Source: Bacteroidia bacterium
Lineage (GTDB): Bacteria; Bacteroidota; Bacteroidia; Flavobacteriales_D; Parvicellaceae
Reading direction: 5' to 3'
Assembly: GCA_030426105.1 (NCBI GenBank)
Contig: JAUHZI010000001.1
Span: forward strand, 1 to 64,000
Length of the DNA stretch: 64,000 nt
Under the pieces are notes generated by a model. It did no database searches. It saw only the letters and a list, made by a program, of their open reading frames with translations, and was not told the origin of the DNA. Position numbers and translations under genes: made by a program. This document shows positions 1 through 9,427 of this stretch, in pieces (within the stretch, counting starts at the first letter, position 1; each line of letters begins with the position of its first letter).

Positions 1-1
1 G

Positions 2-253
2 GGTGCGCCTGATAACATTCGGGTGAACACGGTCAACCCGTCGCCGGTGGAAACGCGCATGATGCGCAGCCTCGAGGAAGGTATGGCGCCGGGTGGTGCC
101 GAGGCCGCCAGACAGATGATCGCGGCGAACATCCCAATGCAGCGCTACGGCGAGCCTGAGGAGATCGCCCGGGTGATGCTGTTCCTGGCCAGCGACGACA
201 GCAGCTGGGTAACGGGCAGCGTACAGATGGCGGACGGCGGCAGCACCGCCTGA
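2..253 (+). CDS. Short-chain dehydrogenase/reductase (SDR), C-terminal fragment truncated by window edge
   Basis: Frame open from base 2 (GAPDNIRVNTVNPSPVETRM...RYGEPEEIARVMLFLASDDSSWVTGSVQMADGGSTA), typical SDR C-terminus; GC-rich. Confidence 0.85.
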   Translation, partial: GAPDNIRVNTVNPSPVETRMMRSLEEGMAPGGAEAARQMIAANIPMQRYGEPEEIARVMLFLASDDSSWVTGSVQMADGGSTA

Positions 254-291
254 CAGTGACCGTTCGATACGGAAGATAGGAGAAGCATTTC

Positions 292-1203
292 ATGACCCAA
301 GCAGTACTGAGCACCGATCTGCCGCTGGCGAACAAGCGTAGCGGCAAGGTACGGGATCTCTACGATGTCACCCTGGAAAACGGTGAGGAGGCACTGCTCA
401 TCGTTGCCTCCGACCGCGTCAGCGCCTTCGACGTGCTGATGAACCAGGGCATCCCCATGAAGGGGGCCGTCCTGACCTCGATCGCCGCGTGGTGGTTCTC
501 GCAGACCCGCGACATCATCGCGAACCACCTGGTCAGCACGTCGGTCGACGACGTGCCGGGCCTCGACGACGAGTGGAAGCGCAAGTTCGCCGGCCGGATC
601 ATGGTCGTGCGCCGCTGCAAGCCGACGTCGGTCGAGTGGGTCGTGCGCGGCTACATCGCGGGCTCCGGCTGGAAGGAGTACCAGAAGCAGCAGACGGTCT
701 GCGGCATCCCGCTGCCCGCGGGCCTCGAGCAGGCGCAGCAACTGCCGCAGCCGATCCTGACGCCGACCACCAAGGACGACGACCACGACCGCCCGCTGAC
801 ACCCGAGGAGGCGCGCGAGGTCGCGGGCCCCGAGGTCTACGCGAAGCTCGAGAAGGCGTCGCTGGACCTGTTCCGCCGCGGCACCGAGAAGCTGGCGGAG
901 ATCGGCATCCTGCTCGCGGACACGAAGTTCGAGTTCGGCGAGTGGAACGGCGAGCTCGTGCTGATCGACGAGGTGCTCACGCCCGACTCGTCGCGCTTCT
1001 GGCCGAAGGACGAGTACCGCGTCGGCATCAGCCCGCCCAGCTACGACAAGCAGATCCTGCGCGACTGGCTGGAGACCTTGGACTGGGACAAGAACCCGCC
1101 GGCGCCCGAGCTGCCCGCGGACCTGATCGAGCGCATCACGCGCCGTTACCTCGAGATCTGTGAACGCATCACCGGCCACGCGCCGACGGAGGCCCTCTCT
1201 TGA
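292..1203 (+). CDS. purC: Phosphoribosylaminoimidazole-succinocarboxamide synthase (SAICAR synthetase), possibly composite of two source sequences
   Basis: 303 aa; KRSGKVRDLY, VASDRVSAFD, VVRGYIAGSGWKEY, DTKFEFG, LIDEVLTPDSSRFW motifs; AGGAGA upstream of ATG. Confidence 0.93.
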   Translation: MTQAVLSTDLPLANKRSGKVRDLYDVTLENGEEALLIVASDRVSAFDVLMNQGIPMKGAVLTSIAAWWFSQTRDIIANHLVSTSVDDVPGLDDEWKRKFAGRIMVVRRCKPTSVEWVVRGYIAGSGWKEYQKQQTVCGIPLPAGLEQAQQLPQPILTPTTKDDDHDRPLTPEEAREVAGPEVYAKLEKASLDLFRRGTEKLAEIGILLADTKFEFGEWNGELVLIDEVLTPDSSRFWPKDEYRVGISPPSYDKQILRDWLETLDWDKNPPAPELPADLIERITRRYLEICERITGHAPTEALS

Positions 1204-1680
1204 AGCCCCAAGTCGCCCTGTTGATGGGCTCCGACTCCGACTTCCCCCGTCTGGAGGGCTGCGTCAAGCAGCTTCGTGAGCTCGAGATCCCCTTCACCGC
1301 GCGCGTCATGTCGGCGCATCGCACGCCCGCGACCGTCGTGGACTTCGTCACCAAGGCGAAGGACGAGGGCGTGCGCGTGATCCTGTGCGCCGCCGGCGGC
1401 GCCGCGCACCTCGCGGGTGTCGTGTCCGCGCACACGAACCTGCCGGTCATCGGCATCCCGATGGACAACGCGCCGCTCGGCGGCCTCGACGCGCTGCTCG
1501 CCACCGTGCAGATGCCCGGCGGCATCCCGGTGGCGACGGTCGCGACCGGCGGCGGCGGTCCGCAGAACGCCGCGATCCTCGCCGCGCGCATCATCGCGCT
1601 GTCCGACGACGCGCTGGCCGCGCGCCTGGACGCGATGGTCGTCGCGCTGGCGGAGAAGGTCGCGGAGGTCGACTCCGTGT
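1200..1680 (+). CDS. purE: 5-(carboxyamino)imidazole ribonucleotide mutase (PurE); the ORF runs on to 2192 only through foreign sequence
   Basis: MGSDSDFPRLEGCVKQL..., MSAHRTPATV, CAAGGAAHLAGVVSAHTNLPVIGIP, GGIPVATVATGGGGPQNAAILAARI; 3' end is approximate because the frame continues into a PAS-like segment. Confidence 0.88.
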
Positions 1681-1800
1681 CGCGCCACCTCGAGGCCATC
1701 CTCGAGGCGCTGCCCACCGGCGTCGTGGTCCGCGACGTCAAGGGCCGCGTCGTGCGCGTGAACTCCGCCGGGCAGAGCATCCTCGGCGAGGAGCAGAGCG
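1665..1800 (+). pseudogene. Fragment of a PAS-domain sensor kinase (approximate limits)
   Basis: RHLEAILEALPTGVVVRDVKGRVVRVNSAGQSILGEE resembles a PAS N-terminus; no kinase domain follows. Confidence 0.6.
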
Positions 1801-2918
1801 CGGCGGATCTCGTTCTCGAGCTCGCGGACGTTGCCCGGCCACTTGTAGGCGCTCATCAACTCCATCGCGGGCTGGCTGAAGCCCTGCACCTGCCGGCCGA
1901 ACTCCTGCGCGTAGCGCTTGAGGAAGTGACCTGCGAGGAGCGCGATGTCCTCGCGGCGCGCACGCAGGGGCGGAAGCGCCACGTGGATCACGTTGAGACG
2001 GTGGTAGAGGTCTTCCCGAAAGCTTCCGCCGCGGACCTTGCCTTCCAGGTCCTGGTGGGTCGCCGCGATGAGGCGCTCGTCGGCGCGAAGCAGGTCACGT
2101 CCGCCGACACGGTAGTAATCGCCTTCGGCCAGTACGCGAAGCAGCCGGGTCTGAAGCGGCAGCGGCATGTCACCGATTTCGTCCAGAAATAAAGTACCAC
2201 CTTGGGCACACTCAATCTTACCTTGGGTTTTCTTATGGGCGCCGGTAAAGGCACCTTTCTCATGACCAAACAACTCACTTTCTATAAGATCTGCGGGTAT
2301 TGCTGCTACATTAATTGCAACAAAAGGTTTCTTAGCTCTTGACGAATTAAAATGAATGGCTTTGGCTACTAATTCTTTTCCTGTTCCAGTTTCGCCAGTA
2401 ATTGAAACATTAATATTCGTCTCTAATGACTTATTGATAAGGTTATGAACTTTGGTTATTTCTTTGCTATTCCCTTTTATTAGATTCTTTATTTCATTGG
2501 TTTTTCCTACTACTGTTCTTAGCTTTTTGACTTCTTTTTTTAAACCAACATTTTCTCGAATATTAATTATTGTCTTCCAAATCCGTTCGCGAACCTCTTC
2601 ATTCTTAACTAAATAATCATAAGCTCCTTGCCTTAACAAATCAATTGCTGTACTGATATCATCTTGACCTGATACAATAATCACTTCAATATCAGAATCT
2701 ATTGCCTTTATTCGTTTCAGAACCTCATCCCCTTCCATATCAGGCAATGAAAAATCGACAGTCACAACAGACGGTTGAACTTCCGCAATATTATTTAACA
2801 ATGACTTTCCTGTATTGAAGACAAAAACTTCATAATCGGGGTTCATGCTTAATGAGTGCTTCAACATCTCTGCATACCAGCGATCATCCTCAGCAATAGC
2901 TATCTTGAATTTTTCCAT
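1800..2918 (-). CDS. Sigma-54-dependent response regulator (receiver + AAA+), 3' part replaced by a GC-rich NtrC-type fragment; no intact Fis/HTH C-terminus
   Basis: Receiver motif [66 protein letters not shown]. The track ORF extends to 1146 but that part is antisense to purE. Confidence 0.85.
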
Positions 2919-3070
2919 TTTGGGATTGGGGTTTTGGGGTTAGTGAAGTAAATATATGAAATATATATACTAAATCATCTTTTTTTTTGACAAAAAGTCA
3001 ATTTGCATCAACAAACTAACTTTCCCAATACGGGACAAGTTTTTTTACATGCTTTAAAATATTATATTTT

Positions 3071-3078
3071 TATCTTCG
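3071..3078 (+). promoter_or_regulatory. Candidate Bacteroidota -7 element (TATCTTCG) for the M3 peptidase gene
   Basis: TATCTTCGTGG 26 nt upstream of ATG; the same TATCTTCGTGG string precedes the M1 peptidase gene near 26275. Confidence 0.5.
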
Positions 3079-3103
3079 TGGTAGAATTAAATTTAAAGTA
3101 AAA

Positions 3104-5131
3104 ATGAACAATCCTTTCCTACAATCATATACAGCTCCTTTGGAAGCTATACCTTTTGACAAAATTCAATTAGAACATTTCAAACCAGCTTTTGAAGCGG
3201 GAATAAAAGAAGGCAAAAAAGAAATCGAAAACATAAAACAAAACACACCTTCTTTTCTCAATACAATTGAGGCTCTTGAACGAGCTGGTCAATTACTCAA
3301 TAAAGTTTCTAGTGTTTTTTTCAACTTAAATAGTGCTAACACTTCAGATCAAATGCAACAGCTAGCTCAAGAGGTTTCACCTATGCTTACAGCATATTCT
3401 AGTGAGATCTCTTTGGATGAAGATTTATTCAAAGCTGTAAAAACAGTTTATAAAAACTCTGACCAAAGCCTATTGACACAAGAACAAGTCTATTTATTAG
3501 AAAAAACATACAAAGGATTTGTTAGAAACGGCGCAAATCTACCTTCTAATGAAAAAGAACAATTAAAAGAAATCAATGCTAGATTGGCTCAACTAACATT
3601 AACGTTTTCCGAAAATGTAATGAAAGACTCTTTGGAGTTTGAACTACATATCACTAACGAAGAAGATCTAAAAGGATTACCAGACGGGATAAAAGAAGCT
3701 GCAGCTCTATTAAGCAAATCAAAGGGAAAAACTGATGGCTGGCTATTTACTTTAGACTACCCATCATATATTCCTTTCATGAAATATGCTGAAAATCGTA
3801 AGTTAAGAAAACAATTAAACGAAGCTTTTGGAGCGAGAGGGTTTAATTCCAACAACTACAACAATGAAAATGTTATTGCCGAAATTGTTGCTTTGCGTTT
3901 GAAAAAAGCTCAATTATTAGGGTACGACACATACGCTGACTTTGTTTTAGAAGAACGTATGGCTAAATCTCCTTCTAATGTCTACCAGTTATGGGATGAA
4001 CTACTTGAAGTAGCCTTACCTAAAGCCAAGGAAGAACTTAACGAAATAAAAAAACATGCTCAAGAACTTGGGTTTGAAGACGAACTAGAAGCATGGGATT
4101 TTTCTTACTATGCTGAACGATTAAAGAATAAGAAATTTGCAATTAATGACGAAATACTAAAACCGTACTTCAAGTTAGAAAATGTTCTAGAAGGAGCTTT
4201 TAAGGTTGCCAATAAACTTTTTGACATTACTTTTCATCAACGTCAAGATCTGCCTTTATACCATGAAGATGTTGTTACATACGAAGTAAAAGACCATAAT
4301 AACAATTTTGTTGCATTATTCTATGCCGATTTCTTTCCAAGAGAAGGGAAAAGAAGTGGGGCTTGGATGACCTCATTTAGAGGGCAAAACAAATATAACA
4401 ACAACATTCAAAGGCCTTTTGTCTCTATTGTTTGCAACTTTACTAAGCCTACTGAAACCAAGCCATCTTTATTGACTTTTAATGAGGTAACAACACTCTT
4501 CCATGAATTTGGTCATGCTTTACATGGTATGCTAGCTGACGGTTATTATGAAAGTCTATCTGGGACTTCTGTTTTTTGGGATTTTGTAGAGCTACCTTCT
4601 CAACTTATGGAAAACTGGTGCTATGAAGAAGAGAGCCTTAACCTTTTTGCTAAACATTATCAAACAGAAGAATCCATCCCTATGGAATTTGTCCAAAAAA
4701 TAAAAGATAGTGCTCAATATTTAAGTGCTTACCAAACTGTTAGACAAACCAGTTTAGGCCAATTGGACATGGCATGGCACAACCTCAACAATACGACAGC
4801 ACTTTCGGTAAGTGAATTTGAAAAAAGCGCAGGTGAAAACACCCAACTATTTCCTTATAATGAAAAGACAAATACTTCAGCAGCTTTCTCTCATATTTTT
4901 GCTGGAGGATATGCAGCTGGTTATTACAGCTATAAATGGGCTGAAGTACTTGAGGCAGATGCTTTTGAATTCTTTCTTGAAAAAGGCATCTTCAATAAAG
5001 CTGTTGCTACTTCATACAAAGACAACATCTTAAGTAAAGGAGGTAGTAAACACCCAATGGAATTATACAAACAATTTAGAGGAGCTGAACCTTCAACAAA
5101 AGCCTTATTAAAAAAAGCTGGATTAATTTAA
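3104..5131 (+). CDS. dcp: M3 family metallopeptidase (peptidyl-dipeptidase Dcp/oligopeptidase A-like)
   Basis: 675 aa; HEFGHALHGMLADG zinc motif. Confidence 0.9.
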   Translation: MNNPFLQSYTAPLEAIPFDKIQLEHFKPAFEAGIKEGKKEIENIKQNTPSFLNTIEALERAGQLLNKVSSVFFNLNSANTSDQMQQLAQEVSPMLTAYSSEISLDEDLFKAVKTVYKNSDQSLLTQEQVYLLEKTYKGFVRNGANLPSNEKEQLKEINARLAQLTLTFSENVMKDSLEFELHITNEEDLKGLPDGIKEAAALLSKSKGKTDGWLFTLDYPSYIPFMKYAENRKLRKQLNEAFGARGFNSNNYNNENVIAEIVALRLKKAQLLGYDTYADFVLEERMAKSPSNVYQLWDELLEVALPKAKEELNEIKKHAQELGFEDELEAWDFSYYAERLKNKKFAINDEILKPYFKLENVLEGAFKVANKLFDITFHQRQDLPLYHEDVVTYEVKDHNNNFVALFYADFFPREGKRSGAWMTSFRGQNKYNNNIQRPFVSIVCNFTKPTETKPSLLTFNEVTTLFHEFGHALHGMLADGYYESLSGTSVFWDFVELPSQLMENWCYEEESLNLFAKHYQTEESIPMEFVQKIKDSAQYLSAYQTVRQTSLGQLDMAWHNLNNTTALSVSEFEKSAGENTQLFPYNEKTNTSAAFSHIFAGGYAAGYYSYKWAEVLEADAFEFFLEKGIFNKAVATSYKDNILSKGGSKHPMELYKQFRGAEPSTKALLKKAGLI

Positions 5132-5133
5132 TA

Positions 5134-5170
5134 AAAAAAGGGAGGTCTCTGTACAGAGACCTCCCTTTTC
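5134..5170. terminator. Bidirectional intrinsic terminator
   Basis: Perfect palindrome GGGAGGTCTCTGTACAGAGACCTCCC (5140-5165) flanked by A and T tracts between convergent genes. Confidence 0.9.
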
Positions 5171-5186
5171 CTCATATATAACTAAA

Positions 5187-6629
5187 TTATTTCACAGTTA
5201 CTTTTTGGATATATGTTTTTCCATTCACAACACTTTGTACAATGTAAACTCCTGCATCAACTTTAGGAAGTAAGATTTTTTGCTCAGAACTATTCAAGTT
5301 ATCTGACAAGACAACTTTACCTGATAAATCATACACTACATAGGTTGCATTATCCAAGACACTTTCCTCTAATTTAATTGTAAACTCACCGTTACATGGG
5401 TTTGGAAAAAGAACCAGATTTCCATTAGCAGTACTCTCTATTGACACATACTCATAAGTAGGTTCATACAATTCATTGACATACACTCTTATTTGTCGTG
5501 TAGATGTCGTATCAAAACCTGAATAAATTAAGTCTAAATCACTATCCTTATCATAATCTTCCCATGAGGTTGAACTTATACTTAAGCCCATAATTGTGTC
5601 TGAGATTGCTTGATCTAATGTGTAAACTCCATTATTATTTCTATACAGGAAAGACTTTGATGTACTTGATGCATCTTGTCCTGAAATAAACACTTCATAA
5701 TCTCCATCTAAATCAGTATCTACAAAATCAGCTGTTCCAAAATACAAATCCTCAAACGGCATAGTCGTTAGTTTTGTAAACACCCCATTGCCATCATTCT
5801 CATATAAGAATGTTTCTGCAGAAAAACTTGAATTAAAACCAGTAATTAACACATCCTCATCTCCATCATTGTCATAGTCAGCTACGCTCGACCCTGTAAA
5901 ATAAGCTCCTGAAAAACCAGCGTTGACATTTTCTGTAAAAACACCTGTGCCATCATTCAGATAATATTTAGCGTTTGGAGCATAATTTAGGTCAAACCCT
6001 GTTAGCAACACATCTATATCTCCATCATTATCCCCATCAAGTATGGTAATATCCCCAAAGTAATTTTCCATTAGAGTATTCGCCTTTATAACAAAATCTC
6101 CTTGAGCATTTTGAAGGTATATCCTTGCCGAATAAGTACCAGTCGTATCTACTCCTGTTATGATTACATCTGCCAAGTTATCATTGTTAAAATCTGCACT
6201 TCTTATTCTTCCATTAGTGGTTCCAATCATATTGGTTAATGTCTTGGTATAACTACCATCTGTATTATTGGTATACAAGTTCACTACATTCTCAACTCCA
6301 TTATACCCAGTCATAATTATATCCATATAACCATCCCCATCAAAATCTGCTTTATCTAATGAAGATAAAGAAACTCCCTCTAATTGATTAATACTATCTA
6401 CTGATAAATCTCCTTCGGTGTTATTGACTAATGAAGCATAATGGTCATAATTATCGCTAGCCCCTGAAATAACAGCTTCTTTTATACTATCGTTTTGACT
6501 ATCTATCCACAGCACTTCTCCATAAATTACCCCTTCCCCATTTAAGATCTCTACCGCTCTAAAGCTTTGCCCATAAAATTGAAACGCAATAAGCATGAAT
6601 GCCAATTTTAAAACTATTTTCTTGTCCAT
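5187..6629 (-). CDS. FG-GAP/VCBS repeat protein with T9SS type A C-terminal sorting domain
   Basis: Repeated DxDGDGxxD/DYDNDGDEDVLITG motifs; C-terminal LFPNPCNGEFTIKL...GVYIVQSVVNGKTYIQKVTVK. Confidence 0.85.
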   Translation of the reverse strand: MDKKIVLKLAFMLIAFQFYGQSFRAVEILNGEGVIYGEVLWIDSQNDSIKEAVISGASDNYDHYASLVNNTEGDLSVDSINQLEGVSLSSLDKADFDGDGYMDIIMTGYNGVENVVNLYTNNTDGSYTKTLTNMIGTTNGRIRSADFNNDNLADVIITGVDTTGTYSARIYLQNAQGDFVIKANTLMENYFGDITILDGDNDGDIDVLLTGFDLNYAPNAKYYLNDGTGVFTENVNAGFSGAYFTGSSVADYDNDGDEDVLITGFNSSFSAETFLYENDGNGVFTKLTTMPFEDLYFGTADFVDTDLDGDYEVFISGQDASSTSKSFLYRNNNGVYTLDQAISDTIMGLSISSTSWEDYDKDSDLDLIYSGFDTTSTRQIRVYVNELYEPTYEYVSIESTANGNLVLFPNPCNGEFTIKLEESVLDNATYVVYDLSGKVVLSDNLNSSEQKILLPKVDAGVYIVQSVVNGKTYIQKVTVK

Positions 6630-6853
6630 ATCATTATTTTTTTCTGCAAAGCTACCTGCTATTTAGATTTATTGTAAATAATAATATATGACTTTAGTCA
6701 TTATTTAAATCCATAGAATAACTTCATAAAATCAGCTAAAAAAATTAATATTATGACTAAATAAATTAGCGTTTGATATCTCAAAAAAAAAGAAAAAATT
6801 ATAGCTCTTTAAGTTTGACAAAAAAATGAAAAAACTGACAACAATTTTAATTT

Positions 6854-8851
6854 TTAATTAATTGGAATCGCATAAAAATAGGACCTTTGCTCACCAGCTC
6901 CTTGCATGTATATACCTTGCCCTGAATTGTAACCATAAAAATTAGTTCCTTGTACGTCCATACCTAAATAAATTGTGGTATTAGTTGTTACATCTATAGG
7001 AGTTGATCCAGTAACAATATAAAAAAGGCCTCTGGAAAACTGACCTACAATCTCTCTCCCTTTATTGGCTCCACCAATAAAACTAAAGTTATTACGAGTT
7101 ATACTGTTAGGAGAATCTGATAAAGTTACAACTAAATCAGCATATGTATCTGTATTACGAGGAGATTCAGTTTCTCTAACTGGAGCAGCAAAAAACACCA
7201 ACCATTTCCCTACTGGCAATGTCATTTGCCATGAACTTCTAGACCAAGTAGCTGAAGAGTTTTGATTTCTTATCGCTTCATTTGCATTTGTTGAATTTTT
7301 TAGACCAATAACAGAAGGGGTAATAACTGGACTAGCTTGCCATGAAGCATTCCCCACATTATCACTTGTTAAAATTTTCCCATTACCTGGAGCTCCAGCT
7401 GTCATTTGGAAATTAGTTGTTGTAGTCTTTCCATTGATATCTAAGGTACTTGTTGGAGTTCCACTACCAATACCAACTCTATTAGTTGAAGCATCTACTC
7501 TCAACATGTTTGTATTTCCAGAAGACTCAATTCTAAAATCTCTATCTAGTCCTTGTTGATTAAATATAAACTGAGTATTAGCATCCAAATCAACAGAAGT
7601 TGCCCCATTCTCATATATTCTTAATCTACCATCATCTCCATCATCTGTCAACACCATTAAATTTGTTCCTCCAACATTACCATCCCTCCAATAAGTATCA
7701 TCTCCAAAAAATGACAATCCATCATCTCTAATTTGAAAATGTGTTGTACCATTGTCTTGTACATTAAAATCACCTGTTCCATCCAAGTTGTAGGTCATTC
7801 CAAAATTACCTTGAGTTATTGTTGTATTTTGTACTAGAGCTCCTCCTAATTGTATTCTATCTGCTCCTGAGTTTACTGTAATACCATTATTCGCAGCTGC
7901 ATTGATGGTTAATGCACCATTATTTCCCCCTCCTACTAATCCAACTCCAGCCGTCACCCCAGTAATATCTCCATTGAAACTACTTAAATCAACATTATTT
8001 CCATTACTTATTGATAATGAATTCCCAGACAAAGAAAGGGTTTGCGCATCAGTATTATCTAGATATGGACTTAAATTGATTGTACTTGGTGAGGAGTGGT
8101 TTGTAATCGTTAAGTTATTTCCTGTTAAGTTTAGGTCTTGAATCTCATTTTGAGGATCAGAATCTGCATCACTTAGAGAACTTAAGTCAACAAATGCACT
8201 ATTTCCATTCTCATATATAGTCAATATCGACCCAACTAATATCACACTATCAATATCAGTATCTATAGAATCTCTTAGACTATTTATAAAGGTGGAATTA
8301 CTTAATAAAGTATCTGCATTATTATACAATAATGTTGTAATACTATCAATAAAACTTTGGTTTGAGAACAAAGTGTCTGTTGTTGTATTTACTATACCCA
8401 CAATACTATCTACAAAAGAACTATTGGAAAAGAGTGTATCAGAGTTATTAATGATATAGCTAATAGCACTATCAGAGACAGGAGTTAAGTTAACATTAGC
8501 TGAATTTCCATTTTCAATAAAAGTTGTTAATGTCAACCCATTAAGTATTAAACTATCAATATTTTGATCATCAGTCCCCAAACCAGCACCACCACTAATA
8601 ATCGAAATAAAATCGACTGGGTTTATGTATTTAACAATACCTGTAGATGTATTAATCATCAGAAGAGAAGTATCCCCTACTGAGTACGCCTGAACACCAT
8701 CAATACGCAATGGATCATCTCCTATATTGACTGGAGAGATATGCAAAGAATGTGTGGGACTTATTTGGTTGACCCCAATATTTTGAGCTTTTACCCCTAC
8801 TACTACAAAAAGAATTATAGTTATACTACTAATGATTTTTTTCATCTTCAA
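6854..8851 (-). CDS. Secreted repeat-rich surface / tail-fibre-like protein
   Basis: Signal peptide; Asn/Ser/Thr/Asp-rich beta-repeat pattern; RVGIGSGTPTSTLDINGKTTTTNFQMTAGAPGNGKILTSDNVGNASWQ. Confidence 0.65.
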   Translation of the reverse strand: MKMKKIISSITIILFVVVGVKAQNIGVNQISPTHSLHISPVNIGDDPLRIDGVQAYSVGDTSLLMINTSTGIVKYINPVDFISIISGGAGLGTDDQNIDSLILNGLTLTTFIENGNSANVNLTPVSDSAISYIINNSDTLFSNSSFVDSIVGIVNTTTDTLFSNQSFIDSITTLLYNNADTLLSNSTFINSLRDSIDTDIDSVILVGSILTIYENGNSAFVDLSSLSDADSDPQNEIQDLNLTGNNLTITNHSSPSTINLSPYLDNTDAQTLSLSGNSLSISNGNNVDLSSFNGDITGVTAGVGLVGGGNNGALTINAAANNGITVNSGADRIQLGGALVQNTTITQGNFGMTYNLDGTGDFNVQDNGTTHFQIRDDGLSFFGDDTYWRDGNVGGTNLMVLTDDGDDGRLRIYENGATSVDLDANTQFIFNQQGLDRDFRIESSGNTNMLRVDASTNRVGIGSGTPTSTLDINGKTTTTNFQMTAGAPGNGKILTSDNVGNASWQASPVITPSVIGLKNSTNANEAIRNQNSSATWSRSSWQMTLPVGKWLVFFAAPVRETESPRNTDTYADLVVTLSDSPNSITRNNFSFIGGANKGREIVGQFSRGLFYIVTGSTPIDVTTNTTIYLGMDVQGTNFYGYNSGQGIYMQGAGEQRSYFYAIPIN
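8254..8443 (-). repeat. Three in-gene repeats of 21 codons
   Basis: DTLFSNSSFVDSI / DTLFSNQSFIDSI / DTLLSNSTFINSL spaced 21 aa; flanked by duplicated IDSLILNG...ENGNSA / IDSVILVG...ENGNSA. Confidence 0.75.
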
Positions 8852-8962
8852 CCTACTATTTGATTTATAGTAAATTACAAAGAAAAACGTCCTAGTATTA
8901 CATTTTTGAGAGGGTTATTTAGTTCAATTTATTTACCGATTAATTTAGCCTTTTTAACGTAA

Positions 8963-9424
8963 TCATTCTTTTGAAGCCTCAACTCCCTTCTTGAACTCTT
9001 TTACTAGCGCAACTTCACCCGTATCTTTAAAGTATGTAACCTTTCCATGCAGCTGATTCGCTTTCCAATTTTCTACACGCTCTAGCTGTCCCTCTTCATT
9101 CCAATACTTCCATTCCCCACACTGTTGCCCTATACAGAAATAGCCTTTCAACTTTAATTGTCCATTGGGATAACTTTCTATATAATATCCATTTAATAAC
9201 TTCCCCTGATAACCTCCAACTGTTTGAATAACTCTATTTGACTTATACCAAAAATACGTTTCATTTAACTTAACCTTGTGTTCCTTTCCCGAATCATCTA
9301 ATTGAACATTTGCCAATACCCCATTGATATCTAATGTTACTTCAGCTACATTTTTTTGCCCCCAGATTTTACCAGAATACAAAAATGTTACCATCAATAA
9401 TAGTACAACCCCAATTAACTTCAT
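8963..9424 (-). CDS. MORN/YwqK-like repeat secreted protein
   Basis: ESYPNGQLKLKGYFCIGQQCGEWKYWNEEGQLERVENWKANQLHGKVTYFKDTGEV. Confidence 0.7.
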   Translation of the reverse strand: MKLIGVVLLLMVTFLYSGKIWGQKNVAEVTLDINGVLANVQLDDSGKEHKVKLNETYFWYKSNRVIQTVGGYQGKLLNGYYIESYPNGQLKLKGYFCIGQQCGEWKYWNEEGQLERVENWKANQLHGKVTYFKDTGEVALVKEFKKGVEASKE

Positions 9425-9427
9425 AAA

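Larger units (their letters stand above)
1..2195. other. GC-rich composite block, probable misassembly or contamination at contig end
   Basis: Abrupt change from GC-rich to AT-rich DNA at ~2160-2200 inside a conserved protein motif; truncated and head-to-head genes at the joins. Confidence 0.8.

Noticed and set aside
145-1179. 344-aa minus-strand ORF in the GC-rich block
   Set aside because: Antisense to purC; R/D/L/V-rich translation typical of shadow ORFs in GC-rich coding DNA.
1385-1879. Overlapping plus-strand ORFs at 1385-1879 and 1417-1761
   Set aside because: Shadow frames of purE with arginine-rich low-complexity translation.
1-2195. Idea that the GC-rich block is a horizontally acquired island
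   Set aside because: No integrase, tRNA, repeats or transposon ends; genes are truncated and head-to-head at joins located in conserved motifs, which fits misassembly better. Not excluded without reads.
8963-9424. Possible toxin-antitoxin component (YwqK-like family label)
   Set aside because: MORN-like repeats with signal peptide and no adjacent toxin; a structural secreted protein is more likely.
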